A stretch of 12,327 nt of DNA, taken from positions 1-12,327 of the forward strand of contig NZ_JBAKHX010000136.1 of the NCBI RefSeq assembly GCF_036906915.1, written 5' to 3'. The position numbers and the translations under genes are program-made. Of the stretch, positions 1-6,154 are shown piece after piece. A model generated the notes under the pieces. It had not been told where the DNA came from. It was given only the letters and a program-made list of their open reading frames with translations, and made no database searches. The stretch is from Phytohabitans sp036906915. GTDB lineage: Bacteria > Actinomycetota > Actinomycetes > Mycobacteriales > Micromonosporaceae. How positions within the stretch are numbered: position 1 is the stretch's first letter; each line of letters starts with the position of its first letter.

Positions 1-182
1 CCTCCCCATCACCACCACCCGAAACCCGCACCCCCGAAACGGGGTTATTCAGGAGCCTCCTAGAGGGCTGTGGATCTCGGTCATTATGCCGTCATCGGAG
101 CCGGCGGCGCAGCATTTCGACCCGCAGTATGGAGCACCCCGTCCGTATCGACGTTCGGCACCAACGATGCTGGTGGGGCTAT
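1..182. other. Non-coding or unrecognised left edge
   Basis: No coding region with a ribosome site or recognisable protein is visible on either strand. A small hairpin with CCCC/GGGG arms (about 33-45) is followed by TTATT, and a short AGGAG-C-CTCCT palindrome follows near 51-61. They are too weak to call as a terminator or operator. Confidence 0.4.
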
Positions 183-195
183 CCGCTGTGAGCGG
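183..195 (-). terminator. Hairpin just past the degenerate USP stop
   Basis: CCGCT-GTG-AGCGG is a perfect 5-bp stem with a 3-nt loop, directly after the minus-strand TAG at 196-198. The intact paralogue at 3376-3915 has its own hairpin (3351-3368) at the equivalent place, with different stem bases but the same geometry. There is no T-run, which is common for actinobacterial terminators. The terminator role is inferred. Confidence 0.35.
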
Positions 196-372
196 CTACG
201 CTGCGGTCACGTTGCCGATTCGTCGCGGGCAACGATCACCGGGCACGACGCCTGTGTGAGACATCGCGTCGAAATCGCCCGGTAGAAACCCCATCCAACC
301 GCCGTTACCGCGGGTGCCCATGACAAGCAGATCGGCCGCTTCCGCAGCCTTCAATGCCGTGAACGCGGCTGG
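196..372 (-). pseudogene. Degenerate universal stress protein, 3' end only
   Basis: The minus strand encodes AEAADLLVMGTRGNGGW, which matches the ATP-loop region AQAADLLVVGTRGNGGW of the USP at 3376-3915. DNA similarity to that paralogue is obvious from the stop codon to about 165 bases upstream. After the loop the copy reads PGDFDAM where the intact protein has LGSVSMR, so the G-x2-G-x9-G-S ATP motif is destroyed and the last strand is scrambled by small indels. The upstream two thirds of the domain are absent: the open frame continues to 585 but encodes arginine-rich nonsense. I read this as a decayed duplicate of the tandem USP gene 3 kb away. It is unlikely to make a functional protein. 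Confidence 0.7.
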
Positions 373-452
373 TGTCTGTGTGGCACGCCGGCCCCACACC
401 CAGCGGGCGTTTATGCAGCACGCGGCAACAGCTTCCGCACAGTCGAAGGAAC

Positions 453-683
453 ATGGCGCGGCTCCTCGTGGAGCTTGCCGAACGCGCGGACAGCGACGCG
501 CTCGTACGCGGAAACCGCGGGCACGGACCCTTGGAGAGCCTGGTGGGCGGCAGCGTCGCCTCTCGCCTGCTTCAGCTCGCGCCATACCCCGTCATCCTGG
601 TGCCGTTCCGGCCGCCGAATGGCACATCGCCGGCGGATTCCGACCCCGCCGGTGGCTCGCTTCAGGAACCACGCGGCGCGTAG
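453..683 (+). pseudogene. Universal stress protein C-terminal fragment, plus strand
   Basis: From the ATG at 453 the frame encodes LVELAERADSDALVRGNRG followed by GPLESLVGGSVASRLLQLAP and YPVILVP. This is the second half of a USP domain: the helix before the ATP loop, the G-x2-G-x9-G-S loop (as RGNRGHGPLESLVGGS) and the last beta strand. The first half, with the VVGVDGS strand and Walker-like aspartate, is missing, and no Shine-Dalgarno sequence lies at usable spacing before 453. Its sequence differs from the minus-strand USP remnant next to it, so it comes from another paralogue. It lies in opposite orientation to the USP genes of this window, which suggests rearrangement. The tail after about 611 is proline/arginine-rich and looks non-native. 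Confidence 0.6.
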
Positions 684-737
684 CGCAGGACAGGCGGCGA
701 CGCTCGTTGAGCAGGCCACACTGCTGCTCGCCTTCCC

Positions 738-1056
738 GTAACGGCATCGAAGTCCAGTCGCAGTGCTGCACCAGGAACGTGGTGTGGAAGCCGAGAAACG
801 TCCGGTGCACCGATCTGCAGCGGCACGATGTATCCTGCGAAGGCGAACACGATAGGCGTCGCGAACAACAGCAGGATGATCGTGCCATGCGTCGTGAACA
901 GTTGGTTGTGTTGCTCCGGCGACAGGAACTGCATGCCGGCCGCGCCAGTTCGCCGCGCATCAGCAGCGCCATCAGGCCGCCGGCCATGAAGAACGCGAAC
1001 GCGATGTTGCGGCTGTCCGATCGCGTTCCTCAGCGCCACATACGGCTTTGATCGTC
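738..1056 (-). pseudogene. ctaD: Cytochrome c oxidase subunit I remnant with internal deletion
   Basis: Read on the minus strand, pieces in shifting frames give NIAFAFFMAGGLMALLMRG (about 1000-945), then MQFLSPEQHNQLFTTHGTI with LLLFATPIVFAFAGYIVPLQIGAPD (934-800), then TFLGFHTTFLVQH (801-763) and a degraded match to the following MPRR segment. The first two are transmembrane helices I-II of haem-copper oxidase subunit I, including the THGT haem-a histidine motif. The third lies some 330 residues further along in the normal protein. Helices III to about X, with the Cu-B and haem-a3 ligands, are therefore deleted, joined near position 800. Additional frameshifts separate helix I from helix II and disrupt the DHK-like N-terminal motif near 1050. 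It cannot encode a working oxidase. Confidence 0.8.
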
Positions 1057-1173
1057 CGTGGCGGACACCCGCAGCCGGCACCGGCAGGTACGTAGGCTTC
1101 GAGATGGGGATGCGCGGGCGGCGTTGCCGGCCCTGATTTCGGCCTAGCCTGCCGTTGTCCGCTGGCAGAAAAT

Positions 1174-1842
1174 TCAGCCAGGTGGGTGGGTGGTCCGCCT
1201 GTCGCCGAAGGCTTCACCAAGCCCGGTGAGGTCGACCGGCGTCCGCGCTTTCTCAGGGACGTGATCCACGAAGGTCTTCATCACCTCGAGCGCGGCCAGA
1301 ATCTCCCGGCCCACCTGCTCGGCCGGGCGCATCGCGTCGACCGAGACCAGAATGCCGCGAGCTCCGTACCAGGCGACGATCGGGTGTGTGACCTCGCGGT
1401 AGATTTCTAGCCGGCGTCGGATCACCTGTTCGGTGTCGTCGGCGCGACCTTCCAGCGCGGCCCGGGCTAGCAGACGACGGATGAGTTCGTGGTCGTCGGC
1501 CTGCAGGTGCAAGGCCACGTTCGCGGTCATCCCCAGTTCCCGGCCGATCTGGTACAGGGCGCGGGCCTGTGCCATGTTTCTGGGCACCCCGTCGAGCACG
1601 TACCCGCCGTTGGCCGCGACCAGTTCGAGTGCCTGCCGCACCATCTGCAGCACCAGATCGTCCGGCACCAACGCGCCGTTTTCGAGGTGCTGTCGTACCG
1701 CAAGCCCCAATTCGGTGCGCCGCGCGACATGGTCACGAAGCAGGTCACCGGTCGCGATGTGCGGTATCGCGAAATGGGCGCCGATGAGCGCCCCCTGCGT
1801 CCCTTTCCCCGCGCCAGGCGGCGCCACCATCAAGACACGCAC
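1174..1842 (-). CDS. adk: Adenylate kinase (compact, second-copy type)
   Basis: This gene catalyses ATP + AMP to 2 ADP in the cytosol. From the GTG at 1842 the protein starts MRVLMVAPPGAGKGTQ, a P-loop at the N-terminus as in all adenylate kinases, and runs 222 residues against about 215 for the family. The AMP-binding part is HIATGDLLRDHVARRTELG, followed by GYVLDGVPRNMAQA (usually GFPRT). The LID is the short, zinc-free form, with GRADDTEQVIRRRLEIYREV providing the catalytic arginines. The start was chosen because GGAAG lies 7 bases upstream and the P-loop then begins at the usual residue. ATG 1890 would add 16 residues without a ribosome site. The changed P-loop lead (APPG) and VPRN motif suggest a divergent paralogue of the ribosomal-operon copy. 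It sits in the stress block, downstream of the CBS-BON gene. Confidence 0.85.
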   Translation of the reverse strand: MRVLMVAPPGAGKGTQGALIGAHFAIPHIATGDLLRDHVARRTELGLAVRQHLENGALVPDDLVLQMVRQALELVAANGGYVLDGVPRNMAQARALYQIGRELGMTANVALHLQADDHELIRRLLARAALEGRADDTEQVIRRRLEIYREVTHPIVAWYGARGILVSVDAMRPAEQVGREILAALEVMKTFVDHVPEKARTPVDLTGLGEAFGDRRTTHPPG

Positions 1843-2096
1843 TATCCGGCTTCCATCGATCCGCTGCGCTGCCGGCACTGACTCGATCATTGTCGGCTGG
1901 ACGTTTCTCTCGCGCCCAAGCGGCGCGCCTCGCCCTCGCGTGTGGTCTTGACAGTCTCGCCCAGCCGGCCGCTGAATGTCCGCCATCATGAGCGTGTCGA
2001 CGCCGGGTTGTTCCTGTGTTCAAGCACGTACGACCATCGGCGGTCGCCCGCCAGTCCAGCACTTCGCGCGGACGGCGGTCGCGTGGGGAAAGCCTG
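1843..2096. other. Spacer upstream of adenylate kinase
   Basis: The frame of the kinase stays open up to 1989, but the added residues are arginine-rich, lack a ribosome site and match nothing I recognise. No terminator or clear operator was seen. It probably holds the kinase promoter or an internal operon spacer. Confidence 0.35.
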
Positions 2097-2333
2097 CTAT
2101 CGGTTGGGCAGTTCGTACCAGCCGGTCAGATCGACGACCTGGATCTGGCTTGGCGTAAGTCGCGGCGCCAGGGCACCGAGTTCGGGGGCGGCGGTGGCGG
2201 CGATGCGCCGGATGCCTTCGCCCAGGTACGCGGGTGTGGTCCGCCACCTCTTCAACCCAGCACCGCTCAATGAGCTTGCATCCAGGCTTGGGGGACCGGC
2301 CGGGCCGCCGCTGACGGCCCTGGCCAGGTCCAT
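2097..2333 (-). CDS. Small hypothetical protein downstream of CBS-BON gene
   Basis: A 78-residue frame starts with ATG 2333, four bases after the TAA of the CBS-BON gene, so translation could be coupled to it. No Shine-Dalgarno sequence is visible. The first 25 residues (MDLARAVSGGPAGPPSLDAS) are low complexity. The rest looks protein-like: an amphipathic stretch with YLGEGIRRIAATAAPELG and a tail LTPSQIQVVDLTGWYELPNR. I do not recognise a family. It may instead be the 3' remnant of a larger gene, in line with the damage elsewhere in the window. There are no transmembrane segments or cysteines. Confidence 0.4.
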   Translation of the reverse strand: MDLARAVSGGPAGPPSLDASSLSGAGLKRWRTTPAYLGEGIRRIAATAAPELGALAPRLTPSQIQVVDLTGWYELPNR

Positions 2334-2337
2334 GGCG

Positions 2338-3063
2338 TTACGACACTGCCACGCGGGTTGATCGCTCGGGGTGGAACGGTTCGGCGCTGAAGGGGTGGTT
2401 GCGGTTGACGCGTGAGCGGGCTAGGGCCGTGTCGTCGAAGTCGTAGCCGATGTGGTCGACGACCGAGGCAACGCCTGGCACTTGCCTGCTCAACCGCGCC
2501 GCGATGGAGGCTGTGGTGCGGCGGCCGACCGCACCGGTGAGGGTGACTACGCCGTCGCGGACGTCGACTTGCACCTGGTCGGGGCCGATCCACAGAGTCT
2601 TCCGCAGTACGCGCTGGATAACGTCCTGGCGGATTGCCACGTCAGGACGCGTCAGCGTGCGCAGCACGTCGGTGCGGGAGACGACGCCTAGTAGACGACC
2701 GGTCTCGCCGGTGACCAGCAGCCGCTTGACGTTGCGGGCCTGCATCTTCTTCGCTGCCGTGGCCAGCGACGCGTCCGCGGGGATGGTCACAGGCCGCGTG
2801 CTCATGAGCTCCCCGGCGGACCTGGCGGCGGCCTTGCCGGCACGGCGCCAGCGATGGCGCGTCTGGTTTCGGATCTCGCCGCCAACGTTCGGCAGCAGGT
2901 CCGCCTCCGACACGACACCTACCAGTTGGTCGTCGTCGCCGACGATCGGTACCGCGCTGATGCGGTGGGTGGTGAGAAGGTCAGCGATCTGCCTGACGGG
3001 GGTAGCAGCAGCCGCAGTGACCACCTCGCGGGTCATGACGTCCCGGACGCGCCATTGTTGCAT
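2338..3063 (-). CDS. CBS-CBS-BON domain protein
   Basis: The gene encodes a 241-residue soluble protein. CBS domain 1 spans residues 5-60 (VRDVMTREVVTA, ISAVPIVGDDDQLVGVVSEADL), CBS domain 2 spans 85-138 (LMSTRPVTIPADASL, VKRLLVTGETGRLLGVVSRTDV) and a BON domain spans about 144-210 (VQVDVRDGVVTLTGAVGRRT, VPGVASVVDHI). Paired CBS domains bind adenine nucleotides and act as energy sensors. BON domains are small modules thought to bind membranes or hydrophobic ligands. With no signal peptide it should be cytosolic. ATG 3063 is preceded by AGGAGGTG (3071-3078), an almost perfect ribosome site. An adenylate kinase downstream fits an adenylate-sensing theme, which is inference. Family members of this architecture are common in actinobacterial hypoxia or stress islands. 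Confidence 0.9.
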   Translation of the reverse strand: MQQWRVRDVMTREVVTAAAATPVRQIADLLTTHRISAVPIVGDDDQLVGVVSEADLLPNVGGEIRNQTRHRWRRAGKAAARSAGELMSTRPVTIPADASLATAAKKMQARNVKRLLVTGETGRLLGVVSRTDVLRTLTRPDVAIRQDVIQRVLRKTLWIGPDQVQVDVRDGVVTLTGAVGRRTTASIAARLSRQVPGVASVVDHIGYDFDDTALARSRVNRNHPFSAEPFHPERSTRVAVS

Positions 3064-3170
3064 TTCCGAGCACCTCCTGTTGTCTGGCGGATCCTGCCGC
3101 GCGGAGAAATGGCATCCTTGGCTTCCTCTCCAGTGTCCGCGCGCGGCGCATTCGCGGTCAGGTCTGGCTA

Positions 3171-3209
3171 CGGCGAGTATTCGCCGGCCTGATTGCCGAA
3201 CTGCGGCAA
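3171..3209. terminator. Two tandem hairpins upstream of the CBS-BON gene
   Basis: CGGCGA-GTAT-TCGCCG (3171-3186) is a perfect 6-bp stem, and TTGCCG-AACTG-CGGCAA (3193-3209) is a second. The first closely matches the hairpin at 3351-3368. They lie between the USP gene and the CBS-BON gene, both transcribed leftward, so they could end USP transcription or act as operators for the CBS-BON promoter. There is no T-run. The role is inferred. Confidence 0.4.
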
Positions 3210-3350
3210 CCGCGGGTAGGCGGGCAGCATGGCGCCGACCGGTGCCACGAGAGCGCTGCCGACGAACGGCGAGCTAGTTCCGGTCGGCACCTGCGAGCGT
3301 TACTTGCCGTATGACGGGTGCGCAGTGTTCGGTACGTCCTGGCGGCGCTC
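3210..3350. other. Intergenic stretch between hairpins
   Basis: No gene is supported on either strand. An open plus-strand frame here is the antisense of the spacer and of the USP gene. I see no further signal. Confidence 0.3.
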
Positions 3351-3368
3351 CGGCGAGGATTCGCCGGT
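3351..3368 (-). terminator. Hairpin downstream of the USP gene
   Basis: CCGGCGA-GGAT-TCGCCGG is a perfect 7-bp stem with a 4-nt loop, starting seven bases beyond the USP stop codon on the minus strand. It is the best terminator candidate in the window, although no T-run follows. A near-copy of its core lies at 3171-3186. Confidence 0.5.
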
Positions 3369-3375
3369 CCTACGG

Positions 3376-3915
3376 TCAGGTTGCCGGTTTGTCGCGGGCG
3401 ACGACCACCGGGCAGCGTGCGTGCGTCAGACACCGCATCGAAACCGAACCCAGCAAAAGTCCTTTCCATCCGCCGTTGCCGCGGGTGCCCACGACGAGCA
3501 GGTCGGCGGCTTGGGCGGCTCCCAGAAGCGCCGCTTCCGGAAAAGCCTTGGCCAGAACCGTATCCACGTCCGACCGGGTCGGGTCGATGGCACCGCGATC
3601 CAGAGACTCCTCCAGCCGCGACCGCGCCTGCCTCTCCACTTTCTCGACATCTGCCGGCGGAACTCGTCTGGCCGGCGCGGTAAGGGTCAGATATGGCAGG
3701 GTCCATGCGTGTATCACTTGCAGTTTGGCTCCCCGCGCGACTGCCATCTCTTGGGCCAAGCGCAACGCGGCGACGGAGCCAGATGACCCGTCGACCCCCA
3801 CCACGACGCGGCCGGTTCTGATGTGCCGCCGGCGGTCGCCCCGCACGACCACCACCGGGCCACGTCCGTACTGCGCGCAGCTGTGGCTGACCGAACCCAG
3901 CATCGCGGCCTTCAT
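3376..3915 (-). CDS. Universal stress protein, second half of a split tandem USP
   Basis: The 179-residue frame begins inside a USP domain. Residues 1-26 (MLGSVSHSCAQYGRGPVVVVR) are the last loop and strand of domain 1. Residues 36-176 are a complete domain 2: VVVGVDGSSGSVAALRLAQ, a HAW strand end, and the ATP motif G-x2-G-x9-G-S in VVGTRGNGGWKGLLLGSVS (residues 141-159), so domain 2 should bind ATP. USPs are cytosolic dimers that help cells survive hypoxia and stress. ATG 3915 overlaps the TGA of the upstream ORF as ATGA, so it may be translated by coupling. One added G in the G8 tract (3917-3924) would fuse both into a two-domain protein of about 277 residues, close to the roughly 295 of actinobacterial tandem USPs. 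Confidence 0.8.
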   Translation of the reverse strand: MKAAMLGSVSHSCAQYGRGPVVVVRGDRRRHIRTGRVVVGVDGSSGSVAALRLAQEMAVARGAKLQVIHAWTLPYLTLTAPARRVPPADVEKVERQARSRLEESLDRGAIDPTRSDVDTVLAKAFPEAALLGAAQAADLLVVGTRGNGGWKGLLLGSVSMRCLTHARCPVVVARDKPAT

Positions 3916-4196
3916 GCCCCCCCCGCCCGCGAATCAATCGGCACATCGGTCACGGCCGCTTCTCGAACCACAGCGTTCACATGAGATGAGAGGTCGTCGA
4001 CCAGTTGGGACCGAAGCTCGGCCACTGAGTGCAGCGCTGCAAGGTTCTCGGTCTCTTCAGGGGTCCCGGCTGGATACCACGCCCCAACCGTCCGTAACGG
4101 CAACTGTCTCAGCTGAGCCTCGCGTAGTGCCCAGCTCAATGCGTCGTCGGATTCAGCCGACCCGTCAACGCCGACCACCACGCTGGTGAACGCCAC
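3912..4196 (-). CDS. Universal stress protein, first half of a split tandem USP
   Basis: This ORF encodes the front of a USP domain: VAFTSVVVGVDGSAESDDAL, then ALREAQLRQLPLRTVGAWYP and a long helix to EAAVTDVPIDSR, ending in AGGA and TGA. It lacks the ADLLVVGSRG strand and most of the ATP loop. About 25 residues are missing at the junction, and the remainder of domain 1 is in the next ORF in another frame. The GTG at 4196 is preferred over GTG 4205 because AGGAGAGGTGA is then spaced properly (the motif ends 5 bases before the start), while it abuts 4205. The run of eight G at the end is a slippage-prone site. On its own this half-domain is unlikely to bind ATP. Confidence 0.65.
   Translation of the reverse strand: MAFTSVVVGVDGSAESDDALSWALREAQLRQLPLRTVGAWYPAGTPEETENLAALHSVAELRSQLVDDLSSHVNAVVREAAVTDVPIDSRAGGA
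3917..3924 (-). repeat. G8 mononucleotide tract at the USP reading-frame break
   Basis: Eight consecutive C on the plus strand (G on the coding strand) lie just before the ATGA overlap of the two USP ORFs. G9 (or G6) would join the frames, reading SRAGGGMKAAMLGSVSHS, similar to a normal SRGRGGF-AAMLGSVSHS junction. Confidence 0.8.
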
Positions 4197-4205
4197 TCGC
4201 GTCAC

Positions 4206-4586
4206 CTCTCCTACCGTCGCCAGATCGGACCCTGTGCGCCGCCGCGTGCTCGCATCGGCACGCGAAGGGGTTAGCGCGTTTCGATGTCCATGCCGAACCC
4301 GTGTGCATCGAAGGGCTGCGATGGCGACGGTGTCGTCACCTGCCTGAAGGTTAAGGTCTTGTCAGACTGCGGCCAACATGAGCCCGTCGGTGCTCGATCA
4401 TCGGTGAGCCGGGAGAGGCGGGCGCTGTGCGGTGCGCGCGGACACGCTGCCCGAGCGTGGCTGCTCAGTAGGCCTCGACCTCGGTCGCCTGGCGGGTTGG
4501 GTGGTGGAAATAGTCGATCCTCCCCTGCCCTGGCCTGCGTGGCTAGGGCGAACAGCGCAGATGAGCCATTCTCACACAAGGGGGCT
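4206..4586. other. Gene-poor region between USP and glucuronidase fragment
   Basis: About 380 bases without a convincing gene. Short frames exist on both strands, but none has a ribosome site or recognisable protein. The left end must contain the promoter for the leftward USP pair. I looked for DosR-type boxes (GGGAC...GTCCC) and saw none that fit. Confidence 0.4.
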
Positions 4587-4597
4587 GGTTAATAACC
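4587..4597. promoter_or_regulatory. Palindrome GGTTAATAACC, possible operator
   Basis: GGTTA-A-TAACC is a perfect inverted repeat in an AT-rich patch of otherwise GC-rich DNA, 62 bases before the ATG of the glucuronidase-like fragment. The size and symmetry suit an operator of a GntR- or LacI-type sugar regulator. This is inferred from position only. Confidence 0.35.
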
Positions 4598-4658
4598 TGA
4601 TCCACGGTACGTGCCGACGGTACGCACAACCTCTCTGCTTATTGGAAGGGCATCCGCG

Positions 4659-4778
4659 ATGCTGCGACCGCGCGAAACCGCGACGAGGGAACGCAAGGCG
4701 CTGACCGGGCTGTGGCGGTTCCGGCTGGATGGCGCGGCTGAGGGCAGATCCGAACGGTGGTTCGCCGGAGATCTTCCG
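4659..4778 (+). pseudogene. uidA: Beta-glucuronidase-like gene, first 40 codons only
   Basis: ATG 4659 with GGAAGGG eight bases upstream begins MLRPRETATRERKALTGLWR followed by FRLDGAAEGRSERWFAGDLP. Family-2 beta-glucuronidases start in just this way: MLRP, then a K-x-L-x-GLW-x-F segment and a WF/WW-x-GPLP segment of the sugar-binding jelly roll. After LP at about 4778 the frame turns into low-complexity sequence and runs antisense into the PucR gene, so the remaining 550 or so residues, including both catalytic glutamates, are absent. The ribosome site and upstream palindrome suggest a genuine 5' end left by a deletion or insertion. It is not functional as an enzyme. Confidence 0.6.
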
Positions 4779-4906
4779 GCAGCGCCTGCACCCAGGGCCA
4801 CCAGTCGGCTGTCGCCGGTGGCCGGCAACAGCCCCAGCGGCCGCGATCGCTCACTGATGGTTCCGGCACCTGCCGCCGAACACCTGAGGCTGGAGCGTGG
4901 GGATCG

Positions 4907-6154
4907 CTACCCGGTGCTCGGCAGCGCCTCGGTCGGCCAGTTGAGGAGCTTGGCGCCTAGCACCGCGGCTTGCAGGGTGAACCTGTGTTCCGGGTTGGCC
5001 ACGTCGTAGCCGGTCATGGTCTTGATCCGGTCCAGGCGGTAGGTCACGGTGCGTACCGACACGTGCAGGCTCTTGGCCGATTCGGTGGCCACGCCGCCCG
5101 TGGCGAAGTAGGCGTCCAGCGTTTCCAACAACGGTTCGGCTCCGCCGCGCGCGTGAACCAGCGGGTTGAGCACCGCGAAGACGAGATCCACGATGGCGGG
5201 TTGGTCGCGGAGCAGCACTCGATAGATCAGGAGGTCGTGCGCGGTGACGACGGTCTTGTCGACGTGTAGTCGTCCGGCCATGGTCAGCGCTTCGCGGGCC
5301 TCTTCGTAGGAGCGGGCTATGCCGTACAGGCCGGGGTGGGCACGACCGACCGCGACCCGCCACGGTCGTCCGTGCCGGAGGCGGTTGAGTTCGCCGTACA
5401 TCAGCAGGCCCAGGTCGCTGTCCTGGCCGGTCGCGGGTGCGGTCTTGCCGGTATTGGCTGCCGTGGCGGGGGCGAGGACGACCAGCAGGCCTTCCTTGGT
5501 GGCGACCAGAACGTCGCGGTCGCCGAGCCGGTCGAAGATGACCGCCTCAAGTGCGCTGATGGCGGCGTCGGTGTCGGGCAGCCGCCGGCTCGGCGAGGCG
5601 AGCGCCACCTGGTGTACCCGGGCGAGGTCTAGCCCGAATGGTTCGGCCCGTTCGACCAAGGCGCCGAGGTCGGAGTCGCCGCGCAGCAGGTCATCGATGA
5701 GTTCCCGGCGCAGGACCTCCTCACGGCGCACCAGGTCGCGGCGGGCCACCGCGTAGCCCTCGGCGAGGGTGGCGACCGCGTCATCGATGACGTGTAGCAC
5801 CGCGGCGGCGGCGGCGCGGACCGCCTCGCGGTCGCGGGAGCGCACCACTGTGGGCAGGTCCTGCCACAGCCGCCGCGCCGCCGACAGGTACAACTGCACC
5901 ACACGGCCGGCGGAGATGCCCTGCTCGGCGGCTTGGCGGCCGAGCTGACCCACCGCGTCCAGTTCAGCGCGTTTGGGTCGGCGTCCGGTGACTGCCGCGT
6001 CGGCGAGCAGTGGGAGGTAATCGCCGAGCAGCCGCACCGGTACACCCCCGGCGTCACGGGCGGCGGCGTTGGCAACGTCTACCAGCCACGCCTCCTGCGC
6101 TAGCGGTGGTGCGACCGCTGCGGCGGGTCGCCGCCGGCTGTCGGCCAACGTCAA
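4907..6154 (-). CDS. PucR-family transcriptional regulator
   Basis: The 415-residue protein has three parts. An N-terminal helical region (about residues 20-135, RLLGDYLPLLADAAV, GRVVQLYLSAARRLWQDL) resembles the RsbRD-type sensor fold. A central CdaR/GGDEF-like domain spans about 180-305 (VHQVALASPSRRLP to WRVAVGRAHPGLYGIARSYE). The C-terminal PucR helix-turn-helix spans about 342-405 (LLETLDAYFATGGVATESAK, SLHVSVRTVTYRLDRIK). The HTH binds DNA and the front is expected to sense a ligand. TTG 6154 is chosen because GGAGGTGA precedes it by two bases, giving a 5-base gap from GGAGG. The frame stays open to a GTG at 6229, but that has no ribosome site. It is divergent from the small-gene run starting at 6445, so autoregulation and control of that run are plausible but unproven. 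Confidence 0.88.
   Translation of the reverse strand: MTLADSRRRPAAAVAPPLAQEAWLVDVANAAARDAGGVPVRLLGDYLPLLADAAVTGRRPKRAELDAVGQLGRQAAEQGISAGRVVQLYLSAARRLWQDLPTVVRSRDREAVRAAAAAVLHVIDDAVATLAEGYAVARRDLVRREEVLRRELIDDLLRGDSDLGALVERAEPFGLDLARVHQVALASPSRRLPDTDAAISALEAVIFDRLGDRDVLVATKEGLLVVLAPATAANTGKTAPATGQDSDLGLLMYGELNRLRHGRPWRVAVGRAHPGLYGIARSYEEAREALTMAGRLHVDKTVVTAHDLLIYRVLLRDQPAIVDLVFAVLNPLVHARGGAEPLLETLDAYFATGGVATESAKSLHVSVRTVTYRLDRIKTMTGYDVANPEHRFTLQAAVLGAKLLNWPTEALPSTG

Noticed and set aside
33..61. Rho-independent terminator or IS end at the left edge
   Set aside because: The stem has only 4 bp and the following T-run is poor; no matching inverted repeat was found elsewhere in the window.
314..1051. 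Long plus-strand frame of 245 codons across the left region
   Set aside because: Extremely arginine-rich and antisense to the ctaD and USP remnants; no ribosome site or family match.
2450..3277. 275-codon plus-strand frame
   Set aside because: It is the antisense shadow of the well-supported CBS-BON gene, rich in Ser/Arg/Thr as such shadows are in GC-rich DNA.
3311..4189. 292-codon plus-strand frame opposite the USP genes
   Set aside because: Antisense shadow of the USP ORFs, no ribosome site, low-complexity composition.
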